Assembly: GCA_018266255.1 (NCBI GenBank)
Contig: JAFEAT010000007.1
Location: 248,001-312,000, forward strand
Length of the DNA stretch: 64,000 nt
DNA from: Cyanobacteria bacterium SZAS-4
GTDB taxonomy: Bacteria > Cyanobacteriota > Vampirovibrionia > Obscuribacterales > Obscuribacteraceae
Direction: 5' to 3'
This document shows positions 24,989 through 32,111 of the stretch, piece by piece (position 1 is the first letter of the stretch; the number at the start of each line of letters is the position of its first letter). Both the position numbers and the translations under genes were made by a program. The notes below the pieces were generated by a model. That model searched no databases. It was not told the DNA's origin and saw only the letters and a list, made by a program, of their open reading frames with translations.

Positions 24989-26359
24989 ATGGGTATCCCT
25001 AAGTCGCTAACATCGAACAAACCCGCAGTGGTAGTGAGCGTCGTGGCGCTGCCAGTGCTGGCGTGGTTCATCCACAACACGTTTTTCGACATCAATCATC
25101 GACCGATAGTTGTCACCGGCACCATCCAGGCAAAAGAAATTCCAGTCTCATCTAAAATCGGCGGACGCATCTCAAAAGTGTTGTCGACTGAAGGTCAGGA
25201 AGTCAAAAAAGGCGATGTGCTCGTAGAATTCGAAGCGCCCGAACTAGAAGCCAAACGCCTTCAATTGCAAGCATCAATCGAGCGCAGCCAGGCACAATTG
25301 CAAGAACTGGCGAATGGTCCGCGAAAATCTGAAATTGAAAAAGCGCGTGCGGTCGCCGGACAAGCGTATGCGAATTGGCAAATGTTGAAGAACGGATACC
25401 GCGCAGAAGATGTATCTAAAGCAGAAGCATCAAGAGGAGAAGCTCAGGCAAACTTTGATCTGTTGAAGCGTGGATATCGTAGTGAAGAAATTAGCCAGGC
25501 GAAAGCTGTGATGGATCAGGCGAAAGTTCAACTCGAATTCCAGAAACAAGACGCGGAAAGATATTTGGCGCTGTCGAAACAAGGGGCTGTGTCGACGCGC
25601 GACGCCATCGAACTGAAAAGCAAGCAGGATGCTGCTCTCGAAGCATACAACGCCGCCAAACAAGCTTACACAAAGATGACTGCGGGTCCAAGAGAAGAAG
25701 AAATCAGAAGTGCTCAGCATCGATTAGCAACGGCGACGGCAAACGAAATTATGATGCGTCGCGGACCAAGAACAGAAGAGATCGAAGCGGCGCGTCAACA
25801 ATATTTGTCTGCAAAAGAGTCTCTAAATTTATTGGAACAAGGCACACGCAAGGAAGAAATCGCACAGGCACAAGCGCAACTCAAACAAAGCGAAGGCATG
25901 CTTGCCGAACTTGATGCGCAACTGAAAGAGCGACAAGTGGTGGCACCGGTCGACGCCGAAGTATCAGTGATGGACTTGCACCCTGGAGCTGTTTTCACGC
26001 CGCAGCAATCAGTTGCGACTCTAACTAAGTTGGATGAAATTTGGACGCGTGTCTACATCCCCGAACGAGAACTAGGCAGAGTGCATGTTGGACAAGAAGT
26101 TGAGTTGAAGGCTGACGCATTTCCACATCGCACCTTTCAGGGAAAAGTAGTGCAAATTCCGAGCGTCGCAGAATTTACTCCGCGCAACGTCCAAACGGCA
26201 GAGGAACGTTCGGCGCAAGTGTTCGGACTCAAAATCACAATCGATAATAAAGAGCACTTGCTGCGCGGCGGCATGAACGCTTCGATAAACATTCCACCGG
26301 TCGAACAACCTTTCGAACGAGTAGCGAGAAAAGATAATGACAGCGGCAATCGTCCTTGA
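24989..26359 (+). CDS. HlyD/YbhG-type periplasmic adaptor protein with six-fold coiled-coil repeat
   Basis: 456 residues. N-terminal membrane anchor (about 12-33), first lipoyl half 'ISSKIGGRISKVLSTEGQEVKKGDVLVEF'-like segment at about 55-85, a long coiled-coil hairpin (about 90-315), second lipoyl half 'VVAPVDAEVSVMDLHPGAVF', and a beta-barrel to the C-terminus. The hairpin contains six copies of a G-x-R-x-(E/S)-(E/D)-(I/V) motif, each beginning a helix with Ala/Gln heptads: NGPRKSEI, NGYRAEDV, RGYRSEEI, AGPREEEI, RGPRTEEI and QGTRKEEI. It links the inner-membrane ABC pump to an outer-membrane channel. It overlaps the ABC gene by 23 nt. Confidence 0.88.
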   Translation: MGIPKSLTSNKPAVVVSVVALPVLAWFIHNTFFDINHRPIVVTGTIQAKEIPVSSKIGGRISKVLSTEGQEVKKGDVLVEFEAPELEAKRLQLQASIERSQAQLQELANGPRKSEIEKARAVAGQAYANWQMLKNGYRAEDVSKAEASRGEAQANFDLLKRGYRSEEISQAKAVMDQAKVQLEFQKQDAERYLALSKQGAVSTRDAIELKSKQDAALEAYNAAKQAYTKMTAGPREEEIRSAQHRLATATANEIMMRRGPRTEEIEAARQQYLSAKESLNLLEQGTRKEEIAQAQAQLKQSEGMLAELDAQLKERQVVAPVDAEVSVMDLHPGAVFTPQQSVATLTKLDEIWTRVYIPERELGRVHVGQEVELKADAFPHRTFQGKVVQIPSVAEFTPRNVQTAEERSAQVFGLKITIDNKEHLLRGGMNASINIPPVEQPFERVARKDNDSGNRP

Positions 26360-27299
26360 CCATCTGACCAAACAGTATGGGCAGCAGACTGTCGTCAATC
26401 AACTTTCATTCACCGTCGAACGTGGGGAAATTTTTGGATTTCTCGGACCGAACGGATCAGGAAAAACAACTACGATAAAAATGCTCTGTGGTTTGTTAGT
26501 ACCGACCTCTGGAACGGCATCCGTAAACGGATTCGACATCCACAAAGAACCAGAGCAGGTGCGTCGAAGCATTGGCTATATGTCGCAGCAATTTAGTTTG
26601 TACAAAAATCTCACAGTCGAACAAAACATTGATTTTTACGCCGAACTGTATGGACTGGGTGCAGTGAAATCGTTACGCCGAAAAGCGGATGTGTTGCAAA
26701 TTACTGGACTGATCGGACAAGAATCTAAAAAAGCGTCCAGTCTCTCTGGCGGATGGAAACAGCGTCTTGCCCTTGCCTGTGCGATTGTGCACGAACCGCC
26801 AATCGTCTTTTTAGATGAGCCTACAGCTGGAATCGATCCAGTTGCACGTCGCGCATTGTGGGATTTACTCTTTACTTTAGCAACCATGGGCATAACATTT
26901 TTCGTCACCACTCACTACATGGATGAAGCGGAACGGTGCAGCACAGTCGGGTATATTTTCCAAAGCAACCTGATTGCGTTAGGGAAAGTCGATGAGCTGG
27001 GGTCACTACCGGTGGTGAACGATCCAAATACAAGACACCTCGAAGTGAGCTGTGATTTGATTATGCCAACCTTCCAATTCTTGCGCAGCCAAGACTACGT
27101 CACAGATGTGACAATTTTCGGACGAGCCTTGCATATTGTTGTATCGAAATCGATTGAAATTGAGTGGCTGCGCGAGCAGTTGGCTCAGCAAAATTTTGGT
27201 GTCGGAGAAATTCGTGCGATAAAACCATCGCTAGAAGATGTATTTGTTACTCTGACGGAACATGAAGAAGCCAAAGTTCTGAAGGCATCGCAAAAATAG
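26337..27299 (+). CDS. ABC transporter ATP-binding protein (YbhF-like)
   Basis: 320 residues. 'FLGPNGSGKTTTIKML' (Walker A), Q-loop 'YMSQQFSLYKNLTVEQN', signature 'LSGGWKQRLALACAI' (the GGWKQR form typical of YbhF-type exporters), 'PIVFLDEPTAGIDPVARRALW' (Walker B, D-loop) and 'FVTTHYMDEAERC'. The C-terminal 90 residues form a DUF4162-like regulatory tail. It powers the ABC-2 permease encoded next. It overlaps the adaptor gene by 23 nt, and 10 nt separate it from the permease. Confidence 0.92.
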   Translation: MTAAIVLDHLTKQYGQQTVVNQLSFTVERGEIFGFLGPNGSGKTTTIKMLCGLLVPTSGTASVNGFDIHKEPEQVRRSIGYMSQQFSLYKNLTVEQNIDFYAELYGLGAVKSLRRKADVLQITGLIGQESKKASSLSGGWKQRLALACAIVHEPPIVFLDEPTAGIDPVARRALWDLLFTLATMGITFFVTTHYMDEAERCSTVGYIFQSNLIALGKVDELGSLPVVNDPNTRHLEVSCDLIMPTFQFLRSQDYVTDVTIFGRALHIVVSKSIEIEWLREQLAQQNFGVGEIRAIKPSLEDVFVTLTEHEEAKVLKASQK

Positions 27300-27309
27300 A
27301 GAGGCAGGC

Positions 27310-28458
27310 GTGGCTACGTTCAGTGAGACAATTCGCGGCATGTTCTGGGGATTCCATGCCGTCATGACAAAAGAGTGGATTGAGATTCTCAACGACAAAT
27401 TTACTGTCGCTATTATTTTGATAATTCCAATCATCCAAATGACAATTTATGGATTCGGCGTTAGTTTCGAAGTTCGCCAGGTGCCGACCGTCATATTCGA
27501 TCAAGATCTGCGCCCACAGTCATCGATCTTGCTCGACGAAATGCTGGCTACAGATTTTTACAAAATCACCAAACACGTCTATTCGCGTGACGCGGCCGTC
27601 AATGAAATCGTCTCTGGCAACGCGAGAGCAGCAATTATTATTCCTCCAAATTTCTCTGACAAACTTCAAGAAGGTACGCCTGCGCAAGTGCAAGTGCTCA
27701 TCGATGGTTCAGATTCGACGATTGCAAACGCACTGGCAACGACTGCAATCGCAGTTGGGCAGAGTCGCTCGTTGCAAATTTTGAGTACGGTGCTCAATCA
27801 AAAGCAAGCGAAGCCACCGATCGATATTCGCTCTCGGATGCTCTTCAATCCAGATGCGAAAACGACAAATTTCATTCTACCTGGACTGATCGGATTCATG
27901 GCACAAACGATCACTTTATTTTTGACCGTGAATTCGATCGTGCGCGAACGTGTCAGCGGAACGCTTGAACAGCTGATGTTGACACCGGTGAAGCCGCTTG
28001 GATTAATGCTCGGCAAGCTTGTGCCAAATGGTGTGATCGGATTCATCGGTACAAATTTGATGCTCGCTGCAATGTACTTGATTTTCAAAGTGCCGATCAA
28101 TGGCAATATATTTTTGCTTGAAGGATGCATCTTGATTTTTGTATTCGTGTCTTTATCGATTGGAATTCTCATCTCAAGTACTGCCACCAGTCAGGAACAA
28201 GCGATGCATCTTGCCTCCTTCGTGCTCATTCCATCAGTGCTTCTATCAGGTTTCATCTTCCCTCGAGAGTCGATGCCGGCGCTATTGAACTGGCTTGGAT
28301 TCTTCATTCCGCTTACCTATTTCCTGCAAATTCAGCGAGGCATAATTCTGCGAGGTGCAGGACTGGAAGATCTCTGGCAGTGGGTGCTGCCACTTATGGT
28401 TTTTGGATTTTTGCTTATTTACCTTAGTGTCAAACGTTTCCGTAAATCGTTGGGATAG
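27310..28458 (+). CDS. ABC-2 type permease (YbhS/YbhR-like)
   Basis: 382 residues from a GTG with AGAGG shortly upstream. One N-terminal helix (about 35-58), a large periplasmic domain ('VPTVIFDQDLRPQSSILLDEML...GNARAAIIIPPNFSDKL'), then five C-terminal helices. 'IVRERVSGTLEQLMLTPVKPLGLMLGKLVP' is the ABC-2 signature before helix 3. With the upstream HlyD and ABC genes it forms a tripartite exporter. E. coli YbhFSR uses two different permeases; here only one gene is seen, so it probably acts as a homodimer. Confidence 0.9.
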   Translation: MATFSETIRGMFWGFHAVMTKEWIEILNDKFTVAIILIIPIIQMTIYGFGVSFEVRQVPTVIFDQDLRPQSSILLDEMLATDFYKITKHVYSRDAAVNEIVSGNARAAIIIPPNFSDKLQEGTPAQVQVLIDGSDSTIANALATTAIAVGQSRSLQILSTVLNQKQAKPPIDIRSRMLFNPDAKTTNFILPGLIGFMAQTITLFLTVNSIVRERVSGTLEQLMLTPVKPLGLMLGKLVPNGVIGFIGTNLMLAAMYLIFKVPINGNIFLLEGCILIFVFVSLSIGILISSTATSQEQAMHLASFVLIPSVLLSGFIFPRESMPALLNWLGFFIPLTYFLQIQRGIILRGAGLEDLWQWVLPLMVFGFLLIYLSVKRFRKSLG

Positions 28459-28640
28459 ATCGTTTCCGTAAATCGCTCTGGAGAGCTATTTGGTTCCCTT
28501 TATCGGTCCGGATAGTTCGCCTTTTCTAATAGTTCGGCTTCCGTTCGATCTGGATAGTTCACCTTACCTAAATCAGTCTCGGTCGTTTCGCTCTACTTTA
28601 ATTCGGATTATTGACTGCCAAGTAGTCAATAGTTGATTTG
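28459..28640. repeat. Degenerate direct repeats after the export operon
   Basis: The permease gene's last coding bases CGTTTCCGTAAATCG recur just after the stop, starting at about 28461. 'GGATAGTTCGCCTT' and 'GGATAGTTCACCTT' form a second near-repeat at about 28508-28565. No gene or U-tract terminator is seen. The pattern resembles local duplication of the gene end. Confidence 0.5.
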
Positions 28641-28680
28641 CTTGTCTCGACATGTAAATATAGAAGCGTGATTAAAGTTG

Positions 28681-28702
28681 ATAAAGTTGGTCAACTTTAT
28701 CT
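28681..28702. promoter_or_regulatory. 22-bp operator-like dyad upstream of the Rrf2 regulator gene
   Basis: GATAAAGTTG (28681-28690) is followed by GT and then its exact complement CAACTTTATC (28693-28702). It ends 31 nt before the regulator ATG. Rrf2 dimers bind dyads of this length and usually repress their own genes, so this is a likely autoregulatory site. Confidence 0.7.
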
Positions 28703-28733
28703 AGATATCGTAAACATTGATTGGCGGACCGAT

Positions 28734-29168
28734 ATGAAGTTGTCCCGAAAAGGCGAATATGCAATGAAGGCTCTAATGGAACTAGCACTTTGCGACATGT
28801 CAGCAGGATCAACAACCCCTGAAATTGCACGCAAGGCACAGATTCCAGAGCCTTTCCTCAATCAAATTCTGCACATTCTAAAGAACGCTGGCATCCTCAG
28901 AAGTCGTCGTGGTGCTAGAGGCGGTTATGTGTTGAACCGACCTCCGGAGCAAATCATCCTTGGTGATGTTGCGAGACTGATGGATGGACCGCTCGCACCA
29001 ATTCCATGCGCATCGGTCACCGCTTACGAGCCGTGTCCGAGTTGTCCCGAACCGGAGAGCTGCAATCTACGTATTTTGATGAGAAGCGTGCGAGATGCGA
29101 TCGCAAACATTCTCGACGGCACCACTCTCGCCGACCTAATTCGAGGACGCGCACCAGACGTCATTTAA
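28734..29168 (+). CDS. Rrf2 family transcriptional regulator
   Basis: 144 residues from the ATG at 28734 (GGCGGA upstream); the frame opens earlier, but MKLSRKGEYAMKALMELAL is the canonical Rrf2 start. Winged helix: 'TTPEIARKAQIPEPFLNQILHILKNAGILRSRRGARGGYVLNRP'. The sensory segment has four Cys in C-x8-C-x2-C-x5-C ('PCASVTAYEPCPSCPEPESC'), consistent with an Fe-S cluster, though the spacing differs from IscR. It is followed by a cysteine desulfurase gene, the usual iscR-iscS-type arrangement, so it likely senses Fe-S or Cys status and controls itself and that gene. Confidence 0.88.
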   Translation: MKLSRKGEYAMKALMELALCDMSAGSTTPEIARKAQIPEPFLNQILHILKNAGILRSRRGARGGYVLNRPPEQIILGDVARLMDGPLAPIPCASVTAYEPCPSCPEPESCNLRILMRSVRDAIANILDGTTLADLIRGRAPDVI

Positions 29169-29174
29169 ATTCGC

Positions 29175-29219
29175 TTACATTCACAGCCATTACATTCGCA
29201 GCCATTACATTCGCAGCCA
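29175..29219. repeat. Three tandem 15-bp repeats between Rrf2 and desulfurase genes
   Basis: The unit TTACATTCGCAGCCA occurs at 29190-29204 and 29205-29219, with a one-base variant (CAC for CGC) at 29175-29189. It starts 6 nt past the Rrf2 stop. No coding role; possibly a leader feature or a replication-slippage product. Confidence 0.85.
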
Positions 29220-29278
29220 TGACTTTCGCAACACCGCACCAACTAATACTAAGCATCACTTACTAGACGGAAAATTCA

Positions 29279-30577
29279 ATGAAACCAAATATCTACCTGG
29301 ACAATAGTGCCACCACTCCTGTGCGTGGGCAGGTTTTTGCAATTCCATCCAAGCCGAGTTTTGGCAATCCATCCTCGATTCATCACATTGGACGACGCTC
29401 TAAAGCAGCAATTGAAATCGCCCGTCAGAAAGTTGCTGACCTATTTGGTGTAAAGGCAAGAGAAATCTACTTCACACCAAGTGCTACTTACAGCAACAAC
29501 GTAGCGTTGCTTGGTCGGGCGAGATATGTTGAGCAAAATGGTTTAGGTCGACACATTATTACGACCGGCATCGAGCATTCATCGGCACTGGCACCAGTAA
29601 AATATTTGGAAACTCAAGGCTGGAAAGTGACAATTCTGGATGTTGATAGCGAAGGATTCGTTGACGAGCGAGAGCTGACAAAAGCAATCACATCTGAAAC
29701 GAGCATCATCTCAATCATGTGGGCAAACAACGAAGTTGGTACCCTGCAACCGATTGAACGTCTCGCCCAAATCGCCAAGTCGCACAACATCTTCTTTCAT
29801 ACCGACGCAGTGCAAGCTGCAGGCAAAGTCAAAATTGATTTGAATGAAGTTTCGGCTGACACTCTATCGATCACCGGACACAAACTTCATGCACCAAAAG
29901 GTATAGGTGCACTATTCATTCGCGAGGGAGTGCAAATACTTCCAATTATATTTGGAGGCGGACAAGAAGGCGGACTATTCCCAGGCACAGAGGGCGTTTC
30001 AGAGATAGTCGCACTCGGTGAAGCAGCGGAAATGGCGCACGCAGATCTGGATGCCAATCAAGAATATTTGCGCAAACTGCAAAAAATACTGTCAGACAAA
30101 TTGGCAACTTTGCCAAATGTGAATTTGACTGGAGCCATGGATCCAACCAAGCGAATTCCAGGTCACGTCAGCGTTGTAGTGCGAGGAGCTGTTGGCGAAG
30201 AAATAGTGGAGGCAGCGGACGAACGTGGAATTTCAATTTCAAGTGTTTCCGCGTGCTCAGGAAGACATCCTTCACACGTGCTGAAACACATGGGATACAC
30301 GCATGAGGAAGGGCTTGGTTCTGCAAGAATTACCGCGTCAGTACTCAACTCTGTCGAAGAGTGCGAATTAGCGGCGACGATACTTAGCGAAATTTTTGTC
30401 GATGCGGGCAAATTGCAGGCAAGGTCGGATATCGCTGCCAAGTCGGATATCGCTGCCAAGTCGGATATCGCTGCCAAGTCGGATATCGCTGCCAAGTCGG
30501 ATATCGCTGCCAAAGCCGTTTTCGCTACTAAGGCGGATATCTCTGCTAAGGCGAATTTCGCGCTCAAGCTTGCTTGA
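29279..30577 (+). CDS. Cysteine desulfurase-like PLP enzyme (NifS/IscS type) with repeat tail
   Basis: 432 residues, fold type I. Landmarks: 'YLDNSATTPV', 'FGNPSSIHHIGRRSKAAIEIARQKV', 'TGIEHSSALAPV' (His stacking on PLP), 'HTDAVQAAGKVKIDL', 'SITGHKLHAPKGIGALF' (PLP Lys) and the Cys loop 'SVSACSGRHPSHVLKHMG'. The enzyme takes sulfur from Cys for Fe-S clusters. Unusual points: FTSGATEANN is FTPSATYSNN, the RxGTEN segment is FPGTEG, and the Cys loop is about two residues short. After about residue 380 comes a tail of eight six-residue units, five of them exact SDIAAK. No scaffold gene (iscU/sufU) follows. It probably shares the Rrf2 transcript. Confidence 0.85.
   Translation: MKPNIYLDNSATTPVRGQVFAIPSKPSFGNPSSIHHIGRRSKAAIEIARQKVADLFGVKAREIYFTPSATYSNNVALLGRARYVEQNGLGRHIITTGIEHSSALAPVKYLETQGWKVTILDVDSEGFVDERELTKAITSETSIISIMWANNEVGTLQPIERLAQIAKSHNIFFHTDAVQAAGKVKIDLNEVSADTLSITGHKLHAPKGIGALFIREGVQILPIIFGGGQEGGLFPGTEGVSEIVALGEAAEMAHADLDANQEYLRKLQKILSDKLATLPNVNLTGAMDPTKRIPGHVSVVVRGAVGEEIVEAADERGISISSVSACSGRHPSHVLKHMGYTHEEGLGSARITASVLNSVEECELAATILSEIFVDAGKLQARSDIAAKSDIAAKSDIAAKSDIAAKSDIAAKAVFATKADISAKANFALKLA
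30425..30569 (+). repeat. 18-bp in-frame tandem repeat encoding SDIAAK
   Basis: TCGGATATCGCTGCCAAG repeats at 30425, 30443, 30461, 30479 and 30497 (last base altered), then three degenerate 18-bp units to about 30567. Nearly identical codons indicate recent expansion. It lies at the C-terminal end of the desulfurase gene. Confidence 0.92.
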
Positions 30578-31201
30578 TCAAAATTTGGACATCAGCGTAA
30601 ATAGTTCCTTACCTTTTCTATCCGGAACCGAGTCGGTTGGTTCATGCACCATGTCAAATCGAAAATCCGATGAGAAGAGTTCGAACAAATCGTCTTTATG
30701 CACCGGGAATGGTGGTCCCGAACCCTGACGCTCCAAAAGCCACCAGAGCGCGATCAGCTTGCCATCAGGCTTTAGGAGATCGCGAACAACGAGCTCGTAA
30801 TTTTTCCGTCTTGCAGGATGTATGGCACAAAAACACGTATGTTCCAAGACATAATCGAACTGACCTCTAAAATTGTGTAAGTCGAAAATATCCTGTTGAA
30901 TGGTTCTGGCAGTTTTATCCAAGTAGCCGTATTGAGCAAACTTCGCTTTGGTCGACGCAATTGCGCTCGGAGCGAAATCAAATGCTGTCACTATGTATCC
31001 GTAGTGCGCGAAAAGCAGAGCATCGTGCCCTGTGCCGCAACCGAGAACGGCAACATGACCTTGAGGAACCCTGTACGGAGAATCCAAAAATGTCTTAAGC
31101 GGCGGCGAAAATGTACCTAATTCCCAGGGCGTAATGTTTCGCTGATAAAGGCCTTCCCAGAACTCAACAGTTTCGACAGTGGGGATTTTTTTCGCTTCCA
31201 T
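30578..31201 (-). CDS. SAM-dependent methyltransferase of the TPMT-like group
   Basis: 207 residues from the ATG at 31201 (AGGA upstream); a TTG at 31219 is the alternative. 'FWEGLYQRNITPWELGTFSPPLKTFL' is the TPMT-family N-terminal pattern (FWxxRxxxxxTPWD). 'VAVLGCGTGHDALLFAHYGYIVTAFDFAPSAI' binds SAM, followed by 'FDYVLEHTCFCAIHPARRKNYE' (the CALPPxxR segment). Members methylate S-, Se- or Te-containing small molecules and halides. The stop overlaps the convergent desulfurase stop as a shared TGATCA palindrome at 30575-30580. Confidence 0.85.
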   Translation of the reverse strand: MEAKKIPTVETVEFWEGLYQRNITPWELGTFSPPLKTFLDSPYRVPQGHVAVLGCGTGHDALLFAHYGYIVTAFDFAPSAIASTKAKFAQYGYLDKTARTIQQDIFDLHNFRGQFDYVLEHTCFCAIHPARRKNYELVVRDLLKPDGKLIALWWLLERQGSGPPFPVHKDDLFELFSSDFRFDMVHEPTDSVPDRKGKELFTLMSKF

Positions 31202-31308
31202 CTCGTTCCTGACTTCCAATAGTCGCTCGTTCAGAACGACTTCGGGCTATTTCATACCACGGAAGCGGGGCGCCTACCTTAATAGAACAGCAAAAGTGAT
31301 AATGTCGG

Positions 31309-31323
31309 GTCAGTGCCACTGAC
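31309..31323. promoter_or_regulatory. 15-nt palindrome in a divergent intergenic region
   Basis: GTCAGTG and CACTGAC flank a single C. An ACTGACAACAA run is repeated directly about 20 nt later. The site lies between the methyltransferase and the ricin-like gene, so it could be an operator for either. Confidence 0.45.
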
Positions 31324-31475
31324 AACAAAAATGCGACGACTGACAACAACGGTTGGCGATGTCCTGCTACGACCATTGCCACTGTGCGACAGCAAAGTTC
31401 CTAATTTGCACATGGCACACGTGGATAAGTACATGCCTATAATGTGATGTGCAGAAAGCAGTTTGGAGGATCAGT

Positions 31476-31997
31476 ATGAAACTTTGGGGGTTAATCTCAG
31501 CAGTTGTATCGTTGCAGCTGATGGCTTTTGCGCCGGTAATGGCTGACACCGAGCCAGATCCATTGCCCTACAGCGGCGTCTATTTCATACTAAACGGTTT
31601 AAACGACCAGGCGATGCAGCCCGCTGGCGGAACAGCTGGTCAAAATGTTTTGCTGTACGAGTACAACAAGGGTGGTACGCAAAAGTGGCAGGTGACGCGT
31701 AAGGAAGATCCAGTCACACACAAGCCGACCAATAAGTACACAATCAAGCTCGCTGGCGAATCGACACAGTTATATGTAAATCCACATCCGATTGCAGATG
31801 CAACTGCAATTCTAGGATCAGACCCAAGCGTTTATATTCTGCAGCCAGATGCTGATGGATTTACCGTCAGAAGTGTGGACCGAAACGGAGATGCGATGTA
31901 TGTCATCTCTTCGCCTCCAATGAATCCGGAAGTACATTTTGGTCCCAAAGACGAAACGTCCAAATTCCGCTGGAAGTTCGCACGGGCAGATTGGTAA
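31476..31997 (+). CDS. Exported ricin-B-like (beta-trefoil) protein
   Basis: 173 residues from the ATG at 31476, with GGAGG 6 nt upstream; an ATG at 31449 is rejected. Signal peptide MKLWGLISAVVSLQLMAFAPVMA. The mature part has the trefoil pattern of ricin-type lectin repeats: 'YFILNGLNDQAMQPAGGTAGQNVLLYEYNKGGTQKWQVTR', then 'YTIKLAGESTQLYVNPHPIADATAILGSD' and a last 'FTVRSVDRNGDAMYVISS...KFRWKFARADW'. The usual QxW is seen as QKW and RWKF. Possibly binds sugar in the periplasm or outside the cell. Monocistronic, with a TATAAT at 31438-31443 as a possible -10. Confidence 0.68.
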   Translation: MKLWGLISAVVSLQLMAFAPVMADTEPDPLPYSGVYFILNGLNDQAMQPAGGTAGQNVLLYEYNKGGTQKWQVTRKEDPVTHKPTNKYTIKLAGESTQLYVNPHPIADATAILGSDPSVYILQPDADGFTVRSVDRNGDAMYVISSPPMNPEVHFGPKDETSKFRWKFARADW

Positions 31998-32111
31998 TTT
32001 GATTGTACTGAATCTGACGCGCCACCAAAGTTCGCACTGGCAAATCGGTAAGCAGGTGCACCAGATTTGGTGCAGCTTCTTTTGGTGCGCCAGCTTTTGG
32101 TGCGCCGCATA

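Noticed and set aside
28459..28640. Possible CRISPR-like array because of repeated GGATAGTT and CGTTTCCG words
   Set aside because: Repeats are irregular, imperfect and without uniform spacers or cas genes.
29175..29219. Three tandem 15-bp repeats as iterons of an origin
   Set aside because: Only three copies, no replication gene nearby, and no AT-rich unwinding region; local duplication is simpler.
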